64,000 bases of DNA from Micromonospora antibiotica (GCF_017599305.1 NZ_JAGFWR010000001.1:62001-126000), one strand, 5' to 3'; positions 24,247 through 36,305 are shown, counted from the first letter of the stretch. Notes: generated by a model from the sequence alone, not told the origin. Numbers and translations are program-made.

Positions 24247-24593
24247 CGCACAGGGCACAGACTCCTCGCCGCCGACGACCTCGACTACGCACACACCGAG
24301 GGCCTGGACGTGTGGCCTACACCAGTTGATCAACGGCGGCTACGTGCGCCCCGACAAACCCCTCCCAGAGGCCTACGACCACCCGGGGACGAGCCGGGTC
24401 CTCGGCGTGCTCGACGAGATCACCGTCGAGACCGGGGGCGACACGCAACCAGGTGGTGCTCGCCTGGCTGCTGCGGCAGGGCATCCGGCCCATCGCCGGC
24501 GTGAGCAGCCTCGCGCAGCGAGGCGAGGCCGTCGACGCGGTGGACGTGCCGCTGGGCGACGGCCAGCTGGCCCGGCTGGCCGCCGCCCGCTGA
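24247..24593 (+). pseudogene. Aldo/keto reductase C-terminal remnant with frameshifts
   Basis: Pieces of one protein appear in changing frames. They are HRLLAADDLDYAHTEGLDVW, then (from 24326) LINGGYVRPDKPLPEAYDHP, then after about 24443 NQVVLAWLLRQGIRPIAGVS, ending at TGA 24591. Order and content match the C-terminal half of aldo/keto reductases. At least two indels break it. The N-terminal half was lost at the junction with the IS110 fragment. Confidence 0.7.
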
Positions 24594-24681
24594 ACAGCAA
24601 CGGGGGGTATCGGGTGGATCGTCGTCCGCCGAGCCGGTGCCGCCGTCGGGCGACGGCGGCACCGGCCGTTCCGGCGGTGCC

Positions 24682-25047
24682 TCAGGTGGTGACGGTGGCC
24701 AGCGGCGTCAGGCCGTAGGTATGGGCGTAGCCGTTCTCGGTGCCCACGAGCAGGTCGACGACCTGGAAGTAGCGGTCCCAGAAGGGGGTCTCACGCAAGG
24801 CGTCGATCAGCAGGCGGTAGGCGTCGTGGTCGTCCGCCTCCCAGACCCAGATGTCGGTGACCCGCGCCGAGTAGAACTCCGTGTCGTAGAAGCGGGAGCG
24901 GACACCGCGGGTGCGGGCCTCGATGACGGGGAGAACGTGGGTGGTGAAGGCCTGGATGCGTTCAGCCGCGGTCATCGTCAGCCACTCGGGCATGGTTTTG
25001 ACCAGCATGAAAGCGGTGACCGGCGGCTCGGTTCGGTCAGCGGGCAT
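24682..25047 (-). CDS. Darcynin-like small protein
   Basis: Encodes 121 residues resembling the darcynin family: [20 protein letters not shown], then [20 protein letters not shown] and [20 protein letters not shown]. Members are probably dimeric alpha-beta barrel proteins and their function is not established. The start overlaps the 3' end of the NmrA-family gene by 11 bases, so the pair is co-transcribed. Confidence 0.75.
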   Translation of the reverse strand: MPADRTEPPVTAFMLVKTMPEWLTMTAAERIQAFTTHVLPVIEARTRGVRSRFYDTEFYSARVTDIWVWEADDHDAYRLLIDALRETPFWDRYFQVVDLLVGTENGYAHTYGLTPLATVTT

Positions 25048-25954
25048 CGACGGCCCCCCGGGTGGTGAGGACGGCGGGCCGGAGCGTCTGGGCGCACCAC
25101 TGCGCGAACGCGGTGGCCGACCCTGCCTGCGGTGAGCGGTCGACGCCCGAGTCCAGGCCCTCGTCCTTGGCGCGTTTCATGTCGACCATGGCCTCGACGA
25201 ACGCCTCGTTGAGGCCGTAGCCGAGCATGGTGGAGCGCAGTTCGTCGAGCGACTGACGCTGGTAGCGGACCGGACGGCCCAGTTCCTCGGTCATGATGCG
25301 GGCCAGGTCGTCGGGCGAGAGGTCCTGCGGGCCGAGCACAGGGACGGTGCCCACGCCGGTCCAGGAGCGGTCCAGCAGCAGCGCGGCCGCGGCGGCGGCG
25401 ATGTCGGCGACGGCCACCATGGGGGCCGGACGGTCTGCGGCGGCGGTGTCGGTGAAGACGCCGTCGTCGCGGATCGCGTCGACGTCCTCCAGCAGGTTCT
25501 CGAAGAAGGACGTGCAGGCCAGGGCGCGGTAGGCGACGCCGGAGCCGGCTATCAGGTCGTCCATGGCCAGGGAGGCGGTGACCAGCCCGGCCTGGGCGGC
25601 CTGCGGGGTGCCACGACCGAGTGCGGAGACGCCGACAACATGGCCGACGCCGTTGGCGGCGAAAGCCCGCGCGGCCGGGCGGGTGAAGCCGCTGTAGGCG
25701 TCGTCGGGCGTGACGGAAGCGTCCGGCGGCACCAGCCAGAACACGGCGTCCGCCCCGGCGAAGGCACGCTCGACGGTCGCGGCGTCGCCGTGCGAGCCGA
25801 CAACCACCTCTACCCGTTCACGGACGCCCTCGGGTAGCCGGGTCGGATCCCGCACGACGACACGCAACTCCTCACGGCCTGCGGGAGCGGCCTCGATCAG
25901 CAGCGACAGCAGGTGTCGCCCGATGTTCCCGGTGGAGCCGGTAATCACGATCAT
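25037..25954 (-). CDS. NmrA-family NAD(P)-binding oxidoreductase
   Basis: Encodes 305 residues of an atypical short-chain dehydrogenase. A Rossmann loop ([13 protein letters not shown]) starts right at the N-terminus, followed by [10 protein letters not shown] and [10 protein letters not shown]. Members reduce or sense NAD(P)H rather than having one defined substrate. ATG 25954 is chosen because it places the Rossmann strand at residue 2. Seventeen further codons upstream are unlike the family. It is divergent from a LysR regulator that probably controls this two-gene unit. Confidence 0.87.
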   Translation of the reverse strand: MIVITGSTGNIGRHLLSLLIEAAPAGREELRVVVRDPTRLPEGVRERVEVVVGSHGDAATVERAFAGADAVFWLVPPDASVTPDDAYSGFTRPAARAFAANGVGHVVGVSALGRGTPQAAQAGLVTASLAMDDLIAGSGVAYRALACTSFFENLLEDVDAIRDDGVFTDTAAADRPAPMVAVADIAAAAAALLLDRSWTGVGTVPVLGPQDLSPDDLARIMTEELGRPVRYQRQSLDELRSTMLGYGLNEAFVEAMVDMKRAKDEGLDSGVDRSPQAGSATAFAQWCAQTLRPAVLTTRGAVDAR

Positions 25955-26063
25955 GAAACCTCGATTGTCGGATCGGTAGGACTCGTTCATCGTGCGGACG
26001 GGCACCGCATTGCCACAATGGGAACTTCAGCATCCAATCATTGCCTGAAATGGAATAACTTCG

Positions 26064-27002
26064 GTGAGCAGCCCACCCCCGAACCTTGACGCCAACCTCG
26101 CCGTCGCTCTCGACGCCCTGCTGACCGAGCAGAGCGTCACCCGGGCCGCCGCGCGGTTGCAGACCTCCCCCGCAGCGATGAGCCGCACCCTGGCCCGGTT
26201 GCGTCGGGCACTCCGAGACCCACTACTGGTGCGGGCCGGACAGCGGATGGTGCCCACGCCGCGCGCCGAGGCGCTGCGGGACGAGGCCGGCGCGGTGGTG
26301 CGCCGGCTGGAGGCGTTGCTCGCCCCGAGCGGCGGAATCGATCCCGCGGCACTGCGGCGCACCTTCACCGTCCAGACCGCGGACCTGGTCGGTGCCGCAG
26401 TCACGCCCGGTCTGACCCGGCTCGCCCGACAGCGGGCGCCGGGCGTTTCGCTGCGCGTGCTGGCCGAGGAGTGGGAGGCGGGCCCCGCGCTGCGTGACGG
26501 ACGGATCGACCTGGAAATCGGGGCCATCGACCACGTCGACCCGGAAACGTGCGTCGAAGAACTCGTCACCCTGCGGATGGCGGCTGGCGTCAGGGCCGGG
26601 CACCCCCTCACCGAGGGAACGCTGACCGCCGCCCGGCTCGCTGCGGCCGAGCATGTGGCGGTCAGCCGCCGCGGACGTTTCACCGGGCCGCTGGATACGG
26701 CCCTGGCCGCGCAGGGGCTCAGCCGGCGGGTCAGCGCCGTCCTACCCGGACACCTGGCCGCGATGATGCTGGCCGCAGCCGAGAACGTGGTCTGCCTGGT
26801 ACCGACCGCGCTGCCGGGTGAGCCGTCGTCACGGCTCAGCGACGCGGCGCACGCGCTGGGACTGCGCCTGCTGGAGATCCCATTGCCGCTGCCACCACTG
26901 ACGATCGGCATGGCCTGGCACCCCCGGCACAGCGTCGACGGCGCCCACCAGTGGCTGCGTGACGCCGTGCGCCACGTGCTCCGTCCCACCCGAGAGGAAT
27001 AG
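26064..27002 (+). CDS. LysR-family transcriptional regulator
   Basis: Encodes 312 residues. The N-terminal winged helix (about 8-68: LDALLTEQSVTRAAARLQTS, AMSRTLARLRRALRDPLLVR) is followed by a periplasmic-binding-like effector domain. Start is GTG 26064. It is divergent from the NmrA-darcynin pair with a 109-base gap, the standard LysR arrangement, and probably activates or represses that pair. Confidence 0.9.
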   Translation: MSSPPPNLDANLAVALDALLTEQSVTRAAARLQTSPAAMSRTLARLRRALRDPLLVRAGQRMVPTPRAEALRDEAGAVVRRLEALLAPSGGIDPAALRRTFTVQTADLVGAAVTPGLTRLARQRAPGVSLRVLAEEWEAGPALRDGRIDLEIGAIDHVDPETCVEELVTLRMAAGVRAGHPLTEGTLTAARLAAAEHVAVSRRGRFTGPLDTALAAQGLSRRVSAVLPGHLAAMMLAAAENVVCLVPTALPGEPSSRLSDAAHALGLRLLEIPLPLPPLTIGMAWHPRHSVDGAHQWLRDAVRHVLRPTREE

Positions 27003-27177
27003 GACCCGCGCATCAGGCCGCGTACGTGCCCGTCGGGGCGAGCGGCGCCGCTGGCTGCGGGTGCGGCCGATCACCGGCGACGGGACATCCCGTTCCAGGA
27101 GCAGTTTGCGGGGGCTCTGGAGCGTTACCAGCGTCGAACATCCCGGTTGATCGGCCAGGTCGGTGCAGTGTTAATGC

Positions 27178-27408
27178 TCACCCCCCGCTAGTGTAATGAG
27201 CGATAGCCAAAAGCAAAGCTAGTGCACCCGCGAATGCGCCGCCGCCGGTGAGAATAGCGGCGGGGATGTTACCGTCCGATGCGTACGAAAGCAGTCCGGC
27301 GACCCCACCGATGATACCGGCGAAGAGCAGCATAAGCAGCAGCCACATCCACCGAGGTGCTCGAGGCGAGGACGGGGGCGTAGCGGGCGGCGTGCTGGCG
27401 GTCAGCAT
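27178..27408 (-). CDS. Small two-helix membrane protein
   Basis: Encodes 76 residues. A Pro/Thr-rich N-terminus is followed by two hydrophobic helices, about 24-44 (WMWLLLMLLFAGIIGGVAGL) and 50-70. AGGAG six bases before ATG 27408 supports the start. No function is recognised. It overlaps the preceding leftward gene in another frame. Confidence 0.55.
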   Translation of the reverse strand: MLTASTPPATPPSSPRAPRWMWLLLMLLFAGIIGGVAGLLSYASDGNIPAAILTGGGAFAGALALLLAIAHYTSGG

Positions 27409-27637
27409 CGGTGTTCTCCTGAAAGCGGTGAATGTGCGCATCGACGGTGCGGGAGGGGCGCCGCAACTCGTGCCTGAGTTCGAATACCCGGTTGAACTGC
27501 CTTGCGACGTAGAGCAGCTGCGCCCCGTATCGCCAGTTTTTCTCGGCGAGGCCGTACAGTTCGGCGCGGAGCTCCTCGCGGTATCGGGCACGCTGGTCTG
27601 GCGGAAGGACTCGGACGATGACATCTACCAAGCGCAA
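27269..27637 (-). CDS. Hypothetical helical protein
   Basis: The first 60 residues (DVIVRVLPPDQRARYREELR, AEKNWRYGAQLLYVARQFNR) look like genuine amphipathic helices, resembling short prefix proteins found before actinobacterial membrane genes. The last 45 residues overlap the small membrane protein gene in another frame and look random. Start would be TTG 27637 with AGAAGG six bases upstream. A frameshift or earlier stop cannot be excluded. Confidence 0.4.
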   Translation of the reverse strand: MRLVDVIVRVLPPDQRARYREELRAELYGLAEKNWRYGAQLLYVARQFNRVFELRHELRRPSRTVDAHIHRFQENTDADRQHAARYAPVLASSTSVDVAAAYAALRRYHRWGRRTAFVRIGR

Positions 27638-27703
27638 CGCCTGCCTTCTCGGGTGCGAACCGACGCCAGTTGGCGCGGCGTCTTCGACCGCGTGAGGCTC
27701 TGA

Positions 27704-28030
27704 TGAAGTGACCCTCTGAGACCGGACATCTCCTGACTTGGCATCCTGCCGAGGAGGAGGAAACCGCTGTGGCTCGACAGAGCAAGTACCCCGAGGAGTT
27801 CCGGAGCCAGGCCGCGGCGTTGGTGCTCGACTCCGGTCGCACGATCCGGGACGTGGGTCGGGAGTTGGGCGTCAATCACGAGACGCTGCGCAACTGAGTG
27901 GATCGGCTTCGGCAGGAGCGCGACGGTGGCCGGCCCAGCGACCTGGCCGCTGACGAGCGAGCAGAGCTGATCCGGTTGCGGCGGCAGGTTACCCAGCTGG
28001 AGCTGGAGAAGGAGATCTTGAAAAAAGCCG
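27704..28030 (+). mobile_element. IS3-family insertion sequence fragment with a broken orfA
   Basis: TGAAGTGACCC at 27704 resembles an IS3-type terminal repeat. GTG 27769, after a GAGGAGGAGG, opens an orfA reading YPEEFRSQAAALVLDSGRTI and VGRELGVNHETLRN. TGA at 27895 replaces the conserved Trp codon. The frame then continues with VDRLRQERDGGRPS and the leucine-zipper-like RLRRQVTQLELEKEILKKA. Homology stops at 28029: orfB and the right end are missing. Confidence 0.75.
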
Positions 28031-28095
28031 TGCGTGACTCAGGGAGTCGACGGGGCGGTAGGGGCCGGGTGCGGCATGGCCGACCGGCCGGACCT

Positions 28096-28890
28096 TCATC
28101 CGAGCAGCCGGCCCTTCGACGGTGGAGACCCGTGGTGCCCCGACGATTCCGGGGCCTGCTGCTCGCGTACCCCCGGGCGGATCAGCCCGCCCTCGTACGC
28201 CGCGATCGTCGCCTGCACCCGGTCGCGCACCCCCAGCTTGCCCAGGACGACCGCCACGTGGTCCTTGACCGTCGACGCGCTGATGCCCAGGACCGCCGCG
28301 ATCTCGGCGTTGGACAGCCCGCGTGCCACCTGGTGCAGCACCTGCGTCTCGCGGGGGGTCAGCCCGCCGAGGCGTGCGGCGTCCTCGGGCCCGGGCCCGG
28401 TCGCGAACCGGTCGATGAGCCGGTGGGTGACCCCCGGGTCGAGCATCGCGTCCCCGGCGGCGACGACCCGGACGGCGTCGATGACCCGCTGCGGCTCCGC
28501 GTCCTTGAGCAGGAACCCGGCCGCTCCGGCCCGTAGCGCCGCGAACACGTACTCGTCAAGGCCGAACGTCGTCAGCATGACGATCCGGGTCGCCGGATGC
28601 CGCTGCCCGATCGCGGCGGCCGCCGCGATCCCGTCGGCGCAGGTCGGCCGGCCCGAGGGCGGGCCCTCCGGGCGGAGCCCCCGAACCGGAGGACCCGGGG
28701 TGGGGGGCCGGCGGGCTGGCATGCGTACGTCCAGGACGGCGACGTCGGGAGTGGTCGACGCGACGAGCGCGACGGCCGAGTCACCGTCGTGGGCCTGGCC
28801 GACGACCGCGATGTCCGGCTCTGCGTCGAGGATCGCGGCGATGCCGGCGCGCACCGTGGCCTCGTCGTCGGCGACGATGACCCGGATCAT
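28096..28890 (-). CDS. NarL/LuxR response regulator with a 26-residue receiver insertion
   Basis: Encodes 264 residues. The receiver domain (VIVADDEATVRAG, phospho-acceptor Asp in VAVLDVRMP, MLTTFGLDEYV, GAAGFLLKDA) precedes a LuxR helix-turn-helix (LTPRETQVLHQVARGLSNAE). Between DVRMPA and DGI, where the family has one or two residues, sit 26 extra residues rich in Pro, Arg and Gly, encoded by 28636-28713. The insert keeps the frame and lies in the beta3-alpha3 loop beside the phosphorylation site. The start ATG 28890 overlaps the kinase stop (ATGA), so the two are co-translated. Confidence 0.88.
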   Translation of the reverse strand: MIRVIVADDEATVRAGIAAILDAEPDIAVVGQAHDGDSAVALVASTTPDVAVLDVRMPARRPPTPGPPVRGLRPEGPPSGRPTCADGIAAAAAIGQRHPATRIVMLTTFGLDEYVFAALRAGAAGFLLKDAEPQRVIDAVRVVAAGDAMLDPGVTHRLIDRFATGPGPEDAARLGGLTPRETQVLHQVARGLSNAEIAAVLGISASTVKDHVAVVLGKLGVRDRVQATIAAYEGGLIRPGVREQQAPESSGHHGSPPSKGRLLG

Positions 28891-31121
28891 CGCAGCGCCT
28901 CCGGCAACCAGACGCGGACCGTGGTGCGGTCGGTGTCGACCGCCACCGAACCGCTGGCGGCGTCCGTCGAATCCCGCAGCGACCGCAGCACCTCCGCACC
29001 GACGGGCGGGCAGCGGCGGACCTCCAGGCCGATCCCGCCGGCGACGTACGTCACCGTGGCCACCGCGCCGTCGGCGATGAGCGCCGCGCCCGCCCGGTGC
29101 GCGGCCACCTCCAGGGGCGCGGGCAGGGACCGTGGCTCGCCGACGAACCGCAGCGCCGACCGGCGGCGCGCCGCCAGGTCGGACAGGGCGGCGACGGCGG
29201 GCGGCGGGTCGGGCCGGTCCTGGGGCAGCCCGTGCAGCAGCCGTCGCAGGGCGACCAGGCCGGCGCGGGCCTGCGCCGCGACCTCGTCCAGCCGGCCCGC
29301 CTCGGCCGCGGCGAGCGCCGAGGTGGCGTGCAGCCGCGCGCTCACGCGTAGGTCGTCCACGATGCGCGCGCGCTCGCCCCGCGCCGCGCTGTCGGCGTGC
29401 CGGCGCACGGTCTCCCGTGCGGCGGCCTCGGCGGTCGACCGGCGGGACCGCCGCGTCGTCACCAGCCTGCCGGCGAGCCAGGCGGCACCCAGCGGTATCG
29501 CGAGTACGACGCCCAGCACCGCACCGGCCGCGGCACGGTTTCCGGTGATGTCGGCGCCCGCGCCCAGGGCCACCCCGCCGACGGCGGCCACCGCCAACGG
29601 CGCGGCGAACCCGAGGCTGGCTGCGGGCCGGTAGGCGGCCACCGCGTACACCAGCGCCAGCTCGACCCACCAGCACCACAGGAACGTCTCCGCCGGGTCG
29701 TGCCGGGTCCAGCCGGCAGCGGTGCCGGCGAGCCAGGCGACCTGGACCGTCAACGCCGCGACCAGCGCCGCGCCGGGCGCGAGCCGGCGCCATGCCAACG
29801 GCAGCGCGTGCAGCACCAGCAGCGCGACCAGCAGCGTCGCCGGAATCGGCGCGGCCAGCGGATCGGGGCCGTCCCCGCCCGGCAGCAGCACCGTGCCCGT
29901 GGACAGCCCGAGCGCGAGGACGACCATCGCCCCGTCCCGGACCGCCGCGCCGGCCCCGGCCCAGGTCCGGACGCCCGGCGGCGCTCCCGTCGTCGCCCGG
30001 ACGGGCGGCGTCGCTCCGGTCCCTGGCGGGGCACCCGGTGCCGCCCCGGGCCGCCACGGCAGCCGGGCCCGGACCCGCCATCCCGGACCGGCCGGCCCGG
30101 CGTCGAGGTCGCCGCCGACCGCCTCGACCCGGGCGCGGAGCCCGGCGATGCCGAGCCCGCTGCCCACGTCGCCGGCCGCGCGGCTGCCACCCCCGTCGAG
30201 CACCGTCACGGTGCACCCGCCGGGGTCGGCGGTGATCCGCACCGTCGCCGCCGCGCCCTGCGCGTACCGCATGAGGTTGGTCAGCGCCTCGCGGACGATC
30301 AGGTGCGCCAGGGCCGCGACCGCCGGCGGGACGACCCGCGCGGTGCGCTCGTAGTGCACCCACGGGTGGCCCGCCACCAGCTGGTCGACCGCCTCGATGC
30401 CGACCTCGTCGTCCCGCCCCGCCGACGCCACCACCCGGTCCAGGTCGTCGACCGCCGCCTGCCCGGCACCGATCGCGTGTTCGATCGCCCGCTCCCGCAG
30501 CACCGGGTCGGCGAGGCGCAGCGCCGCACCGGCGGACACGAGGATCGCGGTCAGCCGGTGACCGGCCACGTCGTGCAGCTCGGTCGAGAGCCGCCGGCGT
30601 TCCTGCGCGACCGCGAGCGGCGCGAAACCGTCCACGGCCGCCCGGAAGGTCTCGGCCGAGGCCCGGTCGGCGCGGACCCGACGGCGGAACCGCCCGACCG
30701 CCCACACCCCGGCGGCCACGGCCCCGAGCACGAGCGCGGTCGCGACGGTGGCCCGCGCCGACGCGCCGGAGGCCGCCGCCGTCACGGCGAACCCGGCCAC
30801 CACGGCCGCGACGCCGGCCGCCGAGACCGCCGCCGTGCGGTGCACCACCAGCGCGTACGCCGTCAGCAGCACCGCGGCCGGGCCGGCCGGGGCGGCCCCG
30901 ACGACGGGGGCGGCCAGCGCGGTGGCCAGGGCGGCACCGGCCAGCGCCGGGCCGGGCACCCGCCTGCGGTAGAGCAGCGCGACCACGGCGACGACGGCGA
31001 CGGCGCAGACGCCGGGTGCCACCCGCGGGTCCGGCCGGGCGGCGAGCCACCACAGCGCCTGCGACACCGCCACGGCGCCGGGAGCCCAGGTGTCGCCCAG
31101 GTCAGGGGCCCAGCGTCGCAT
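28887..31121 (-). CDS. Membrane histidine kinase with a second degenerate kinase half
   Basis: Encodes 744 residues. The first half has about five transmembrane helices (about 10-160), a HisKA_3 dimerisation helix with the phospho-His in STELHDVAGHRLT, and an ATPase domain with EALTNLMRYAQ and GSGLGIAGLRARVEAVGG. The second half repeats the plan. Further transmembrane helices (about 405-570) are followed by a dimerisation-like helix ERARIVDDLRVSARLHATS that has lost the His, and a shrunken ATPase-like tail. It looks like a tandem fusion of two kinases, the second inactive. ATG 31121 is chosen at the first family-like residues. It signals to the regulator at 28096. Confidence 0.85.
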   Translation of the reverse strand: MRRWAPDLGDTWAPGAVAVSQALWWLAARPDPRVAPGVCAVAVVAVVALLYRRRVPGPALAGAALATALAAPVVGAAPAGPAAVLLTAYALVVHRTAAVSAAGVAAVVAGFAVTAAASGASARATVATALVLGAVAAGVWAVGRFRRRVRADRASAETFRAAVDGFAPLAVAQERRRLSTELHDVAGHRLTAILVSAGAALRLADPVLRERAIEHAIGAGQAAVDDLDRVVASAGRDDEVGIEAVDQLVAGHPWVHYERTARVVPPAVAALAHLIVREALTNLMRYAQGAAATVRITADPGGCTVTVLDGGGSRAAGDVGSGLGIAGLRARVEAVGGDLDAGPAGPGWRVRARLPWRPGAAPGAPPGTGATPPVRATTGAPPGVRTWAGAGAAVRDGAMVVLALGLSTGTVLLPGGDGPDPLAAPIPATLLVALLVLHALPLAWRRLAPGAALVAALTVQVAWLAGTAAGWTRHDPAETFLWCWWVELALVYAVAAYRPAASLGFAAPLAVAAVGGVALGAGADITGNRAAAGAVLGVVLAIPLGAAWLAGRLVTTRRSRRSTAEAAARETVRRHADSAARGERARIVDDLRVSARLHATSALAAAEAGRLDEVAAQARAGLVALRRLLHGLPQDRPDPPPAVAALSDLAARRRSALRFVGEPRSLPAPLEVAAHRAGAALIADGAVATVTYVAGGIGLEVRRCPPVGAEVLRSLRDSTDAASGSVAVDTDRTTVRVWLPEALR

Positions 31122-31231
31122 CCCCCGATGGTACGGGCCGCCCGGCCGGTCGGGACCCCGCCGCGAGACGGGGGTGGGGCGCGCGGAAGCCGTCCTGTGG
31201 CACGACGCGCCTGCGCCAGGCACCGGCCAGC

Positions 31232-32521
31232 ATGATCTTCATGGTTCGTTCCCTTGTTCGCCGGAGCATCGGCGTCCTGCTGCTGCCGGTCGCCGTGGCC
31301 ACCGCCGTGACCGTGGGCGGCGCGGGCTTCGTCGCCACCGCGCTCGTCACCGCCCGGATACCGCTGCTGTGCGCGGTAGGGCTCGTGTTGCTGGGCACCG
31401 TCGCCCAGCTCTTCGCCCGGCCCGCGTTCGCGCTCCTCGGCGTACGCCGCCGGAGCCGCGCCGCGACGGCGCTGGCCGCCGCCGTCACCGTCGCCGTCGC
31501 CGGGCTCGCCGCCGTGACCGTGTTCCGGCCCGGCCCGCACCCGGCCGCCCCGCCCCCGCCCGCCGGCGTCCGGTTCTGGGACCTGCCCACCGGATCACGG
31601 ATCGCGTACGTCCACGCCGCCGCCTCCGGCACGCCCCGCCCGACGCCCGTGCTCTTCCTGCACGGCGGCCCCGGCACCCCGGGGGAGGGGGTGCCCGCCG
31701 TCGGTGCCCTGCTCGCTGCCGACGGCTTCGAGGTCTACGCCTACGACCAGCTCGGCGCCGGCCGGTCCACCCGGCTCGCCGACGTCACCGGCTACACCGT
31801 CGCCCGGCAGGTCGCCGACCTCGACGCGATCCGTGTCGAGCTGGGCGCCGAGCGCGTCGTTCTCGTCGGGCAGTCGTGGGGCGGGTCGCTCGCGGCGCAG
31901 TATCTCGCGGCCCACCCGCAGCACGTCGCCCGGGTCGTGTTCACCTCGCCCGGACCGATCTGGGCGGGCGCCTACCTGGACGGCGGAGGCGGCGACCCCT
32001 GGGCCCGGATGACCGCCGAGCAGCGTCGGCAGCGCGACGACCTGTTCGCCTCGCCCCGGGTCGTCGCCCAGGCGGTCCTGCAGGGCGTCAACCCGAACGC
32101 GGCGCACGCGCTCGTCGGCGACGACGAGGCGGACGCGCTGATGCACGCCGTCGCCGTGCTCGGCAAGGACACCGCCCGCTGCCCCGGTTCGGCACCCGCC
32201 GGGGTGCACGACAACCACCAGGGCTTCTACGTCAACCAACTGACGGTCGAGGACTTCCCCCGCATCCCCGATCCGCGGCCCGCGCTCCGGCAGGCCCGGG
32301 TGCCGGCGCTGATCATGCGCGGCGAGTGCGACTTCGTCCCGTGGGAGGAAACGTACGAATACCGGCGCACGTTGCCGCAGGCGACCCTGGTCTACCTGCC
32401 GCACACGGGACACGACATCACCTCCGGCCAGCGGGAGGCGTACGACGCGCTGCTCCGCGCGTTCCTGCGCGACGAGCCGCTGCCGCTGCCGGCCTACACC
32501 TCGGCCCGACCCCCGTCGTGA
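31232..32521 (+). CDS. Membrane-anchored alpha/beta hydrolase, prolyl aminopeptidase-like
   Basis: Encodes about 429 residues. Three N-terminal hydrophobic helices (about 10-95) precede an alpha/beta hydrolase domain. It has the oxyanion HGGPGTPG, YDQLGAGRS, nucleophile elbow GQSWGGS, catalytic Asp in GECDFVPW and His in HTGHD. The HGGPG motif is that of proline iminopeptidase (S33) relatives, so it may release N-terminal residues from peptides. ATG 31232 and 31241 are both possible and neither has a good Shine-Dalgarno. It is divergent from the kinase gene, and a small peptide gene lies 183 bases downstream. Confidence 0.82.
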   Translation: MIFMVRSLVRRSIGVLLLPVAVATAVTVGGAGFVATALVTARIPLLCAVGLVLLGTVAQLFARPAFALLGVRRRSRAATALAAAVTVAVAGLAAVTVFRPGPHPAAPPPPAGVRFWDLPTGSRIAYVHAAASGTPRPTPVLFLHGGPGTPGEGVPAVGALLAADGFEVYAYDQLGAGRSTRLADVTGYTVARQVADLDAIRVELGAERVVLVGQSWGGSLAAQYLAAHPQHVARVVFTSPGPIWAGAYLDGGGGDPWARMTAEQRRQRDDLFASPRVVAQAVLQGVNPNAAHALVGDDEADALMHAVAVLGKDTARCPGSAPAGVHDNHQGFYVNQLTVEDFPRIPDPRPALRQARVPALIMRGECDFVPWEETYEYRRTLPQATLVYLPHTGHDITSGQREAYDALLRAFLRDEPLPLPAYTSARPPS

Positions 32522-32604
32522 GTCGGACCCCGGCGACGATCGCTCCAGCGCCGGCCCGGCCGCGCGTCCGGCGGACACCCGGCCAGCCAAGACTGGGGTC
32601 CCGA

Positions 32605-32622
32605 ACCAGGGAGATCCCTGGT
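32605..32622. promoter_or_regulatory. 18-bp palindrome upstream of the small peptide gene
   Basis: ACCAGGGA and TCCCTGGT flank a GA centre. The dyad lies about 80 bases before the peptide start at 32705, in the 183-base gap after the hydrolase gene. It has operator geometry. No regulator is assigned. Confidence 0.45.
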
Positions 32623-32704
32623 CCCAGGCGGTTCCCGGCGGCACACACTGGCGTTCGTCCGGCCGAGCAGCCGGGCGCTCCCTCAGGGTGAACAGGGGTA
32701 CGAC

Positions 32705-32878
32705 ATGAGGCGCAAGACCGTGCGGATCGACACGATTCCGGCAGGCGGCGTGGAACTGGCCGACGAGCAGCTCGCCCGAATGCTGGGCGGCCTGCCGAGG
32801 CGGGACGTCGGGGGTTCGTCGAAGACCATCGACGACATCCCCAGCGGGGGCCGGAACGACACCGACAGCGACTTCTGA
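32705..32878 (+). CDS. 57-residue peptide, possible RiPP precursor
   Basis: ATG 32705 is preceded by AGGGG six bases upstream. The 57 residues are hydrophilic and Cys-free: a basic start, then IDTIPAGG, then ELADEQLARMLGG, then a Ser/Thr/Asp-rich tail ending in DTDSDF. The acidic amphipathic stretch followed by GG resembles leader peptides cleaved by C39-type peptidases. IDTIPAGG is partly repeated as IDDIPSGG in the tail. No modifying enzyme is adjacent. The nearest candidates are the peptidase-like hydrolase upstream and the UbiA-HPPD fusion downstream. Precursor status is inference. Confidence 0.55.
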   Translation: MRRKTVRIDTIPAGGVELADEQLARMLGGLPRRDVGGSSKTIDDIPSGGRNDTDSDF

Positions 32879-35819
<2,941 letters not shown>

Positions 35820-35882
35820 CCGTAACGGCGCGTCGCCCCGGATCAGCCGCCGGCCCTGGCTCACGAGCAGCACCGCCGCGGA

Positions 35883-36275
35883 GATTGGGCCACGCCCGGA
35901 CATCACGGCGCCGCGTCGCTCGCCCACGAGGCCGGCGCCGACCGGAAGACCCTGCAGGACCTCCTCGGGCACTCCAGCATCGTGATCACGGCCGACACCT
36001 ACACCAGCGTCCTACCGCAGATCCAGCGCCGCTGCGCCGACGCCACCGCCCAACTGGTCCTCGACGCCGCACGCCGCACCCGCCGGAAGATCAGAGCCAG
36101 CGCCCGCAAGAACCGGCCCGACTGCGGTCCCAAAGCCGGCACCCCGGCGCCGACGAAACCGAAAACAGGTGCTCCAACCCCGCCGAAGCGCGAGCAGGCC
36201 GCAAAGCCGCAGGTCACCTCCCAGCGAACCCACGAGAAGGCCGCTTCCGGGGCTGCATACATCGCACCCACGTGA
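35883..36275 (+). pseudogene. Tyrosine recombinase (integrase) C-terminal remnant
   Basis: Readable protein starts near HHGAASLAHEAGADRK and continues TLQDLLGHSSIVITADTYTS. It contains the GH box and the catalytic Tyr (TADTYTSV) of phage-type integrases, followed by a long basic tail. The catalytic Arg of the HxLR motif is not present and the N-terminal two-thirds are missing. It ends 75 bases before the left tRNA-Arg repeat, the normal place for an integrase beside its attachment site. Confidence 0.8.
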
Positions 36276-36305
36276 CACCCGCCGTCCACACAGGCCAGAC
36301 AGCAA

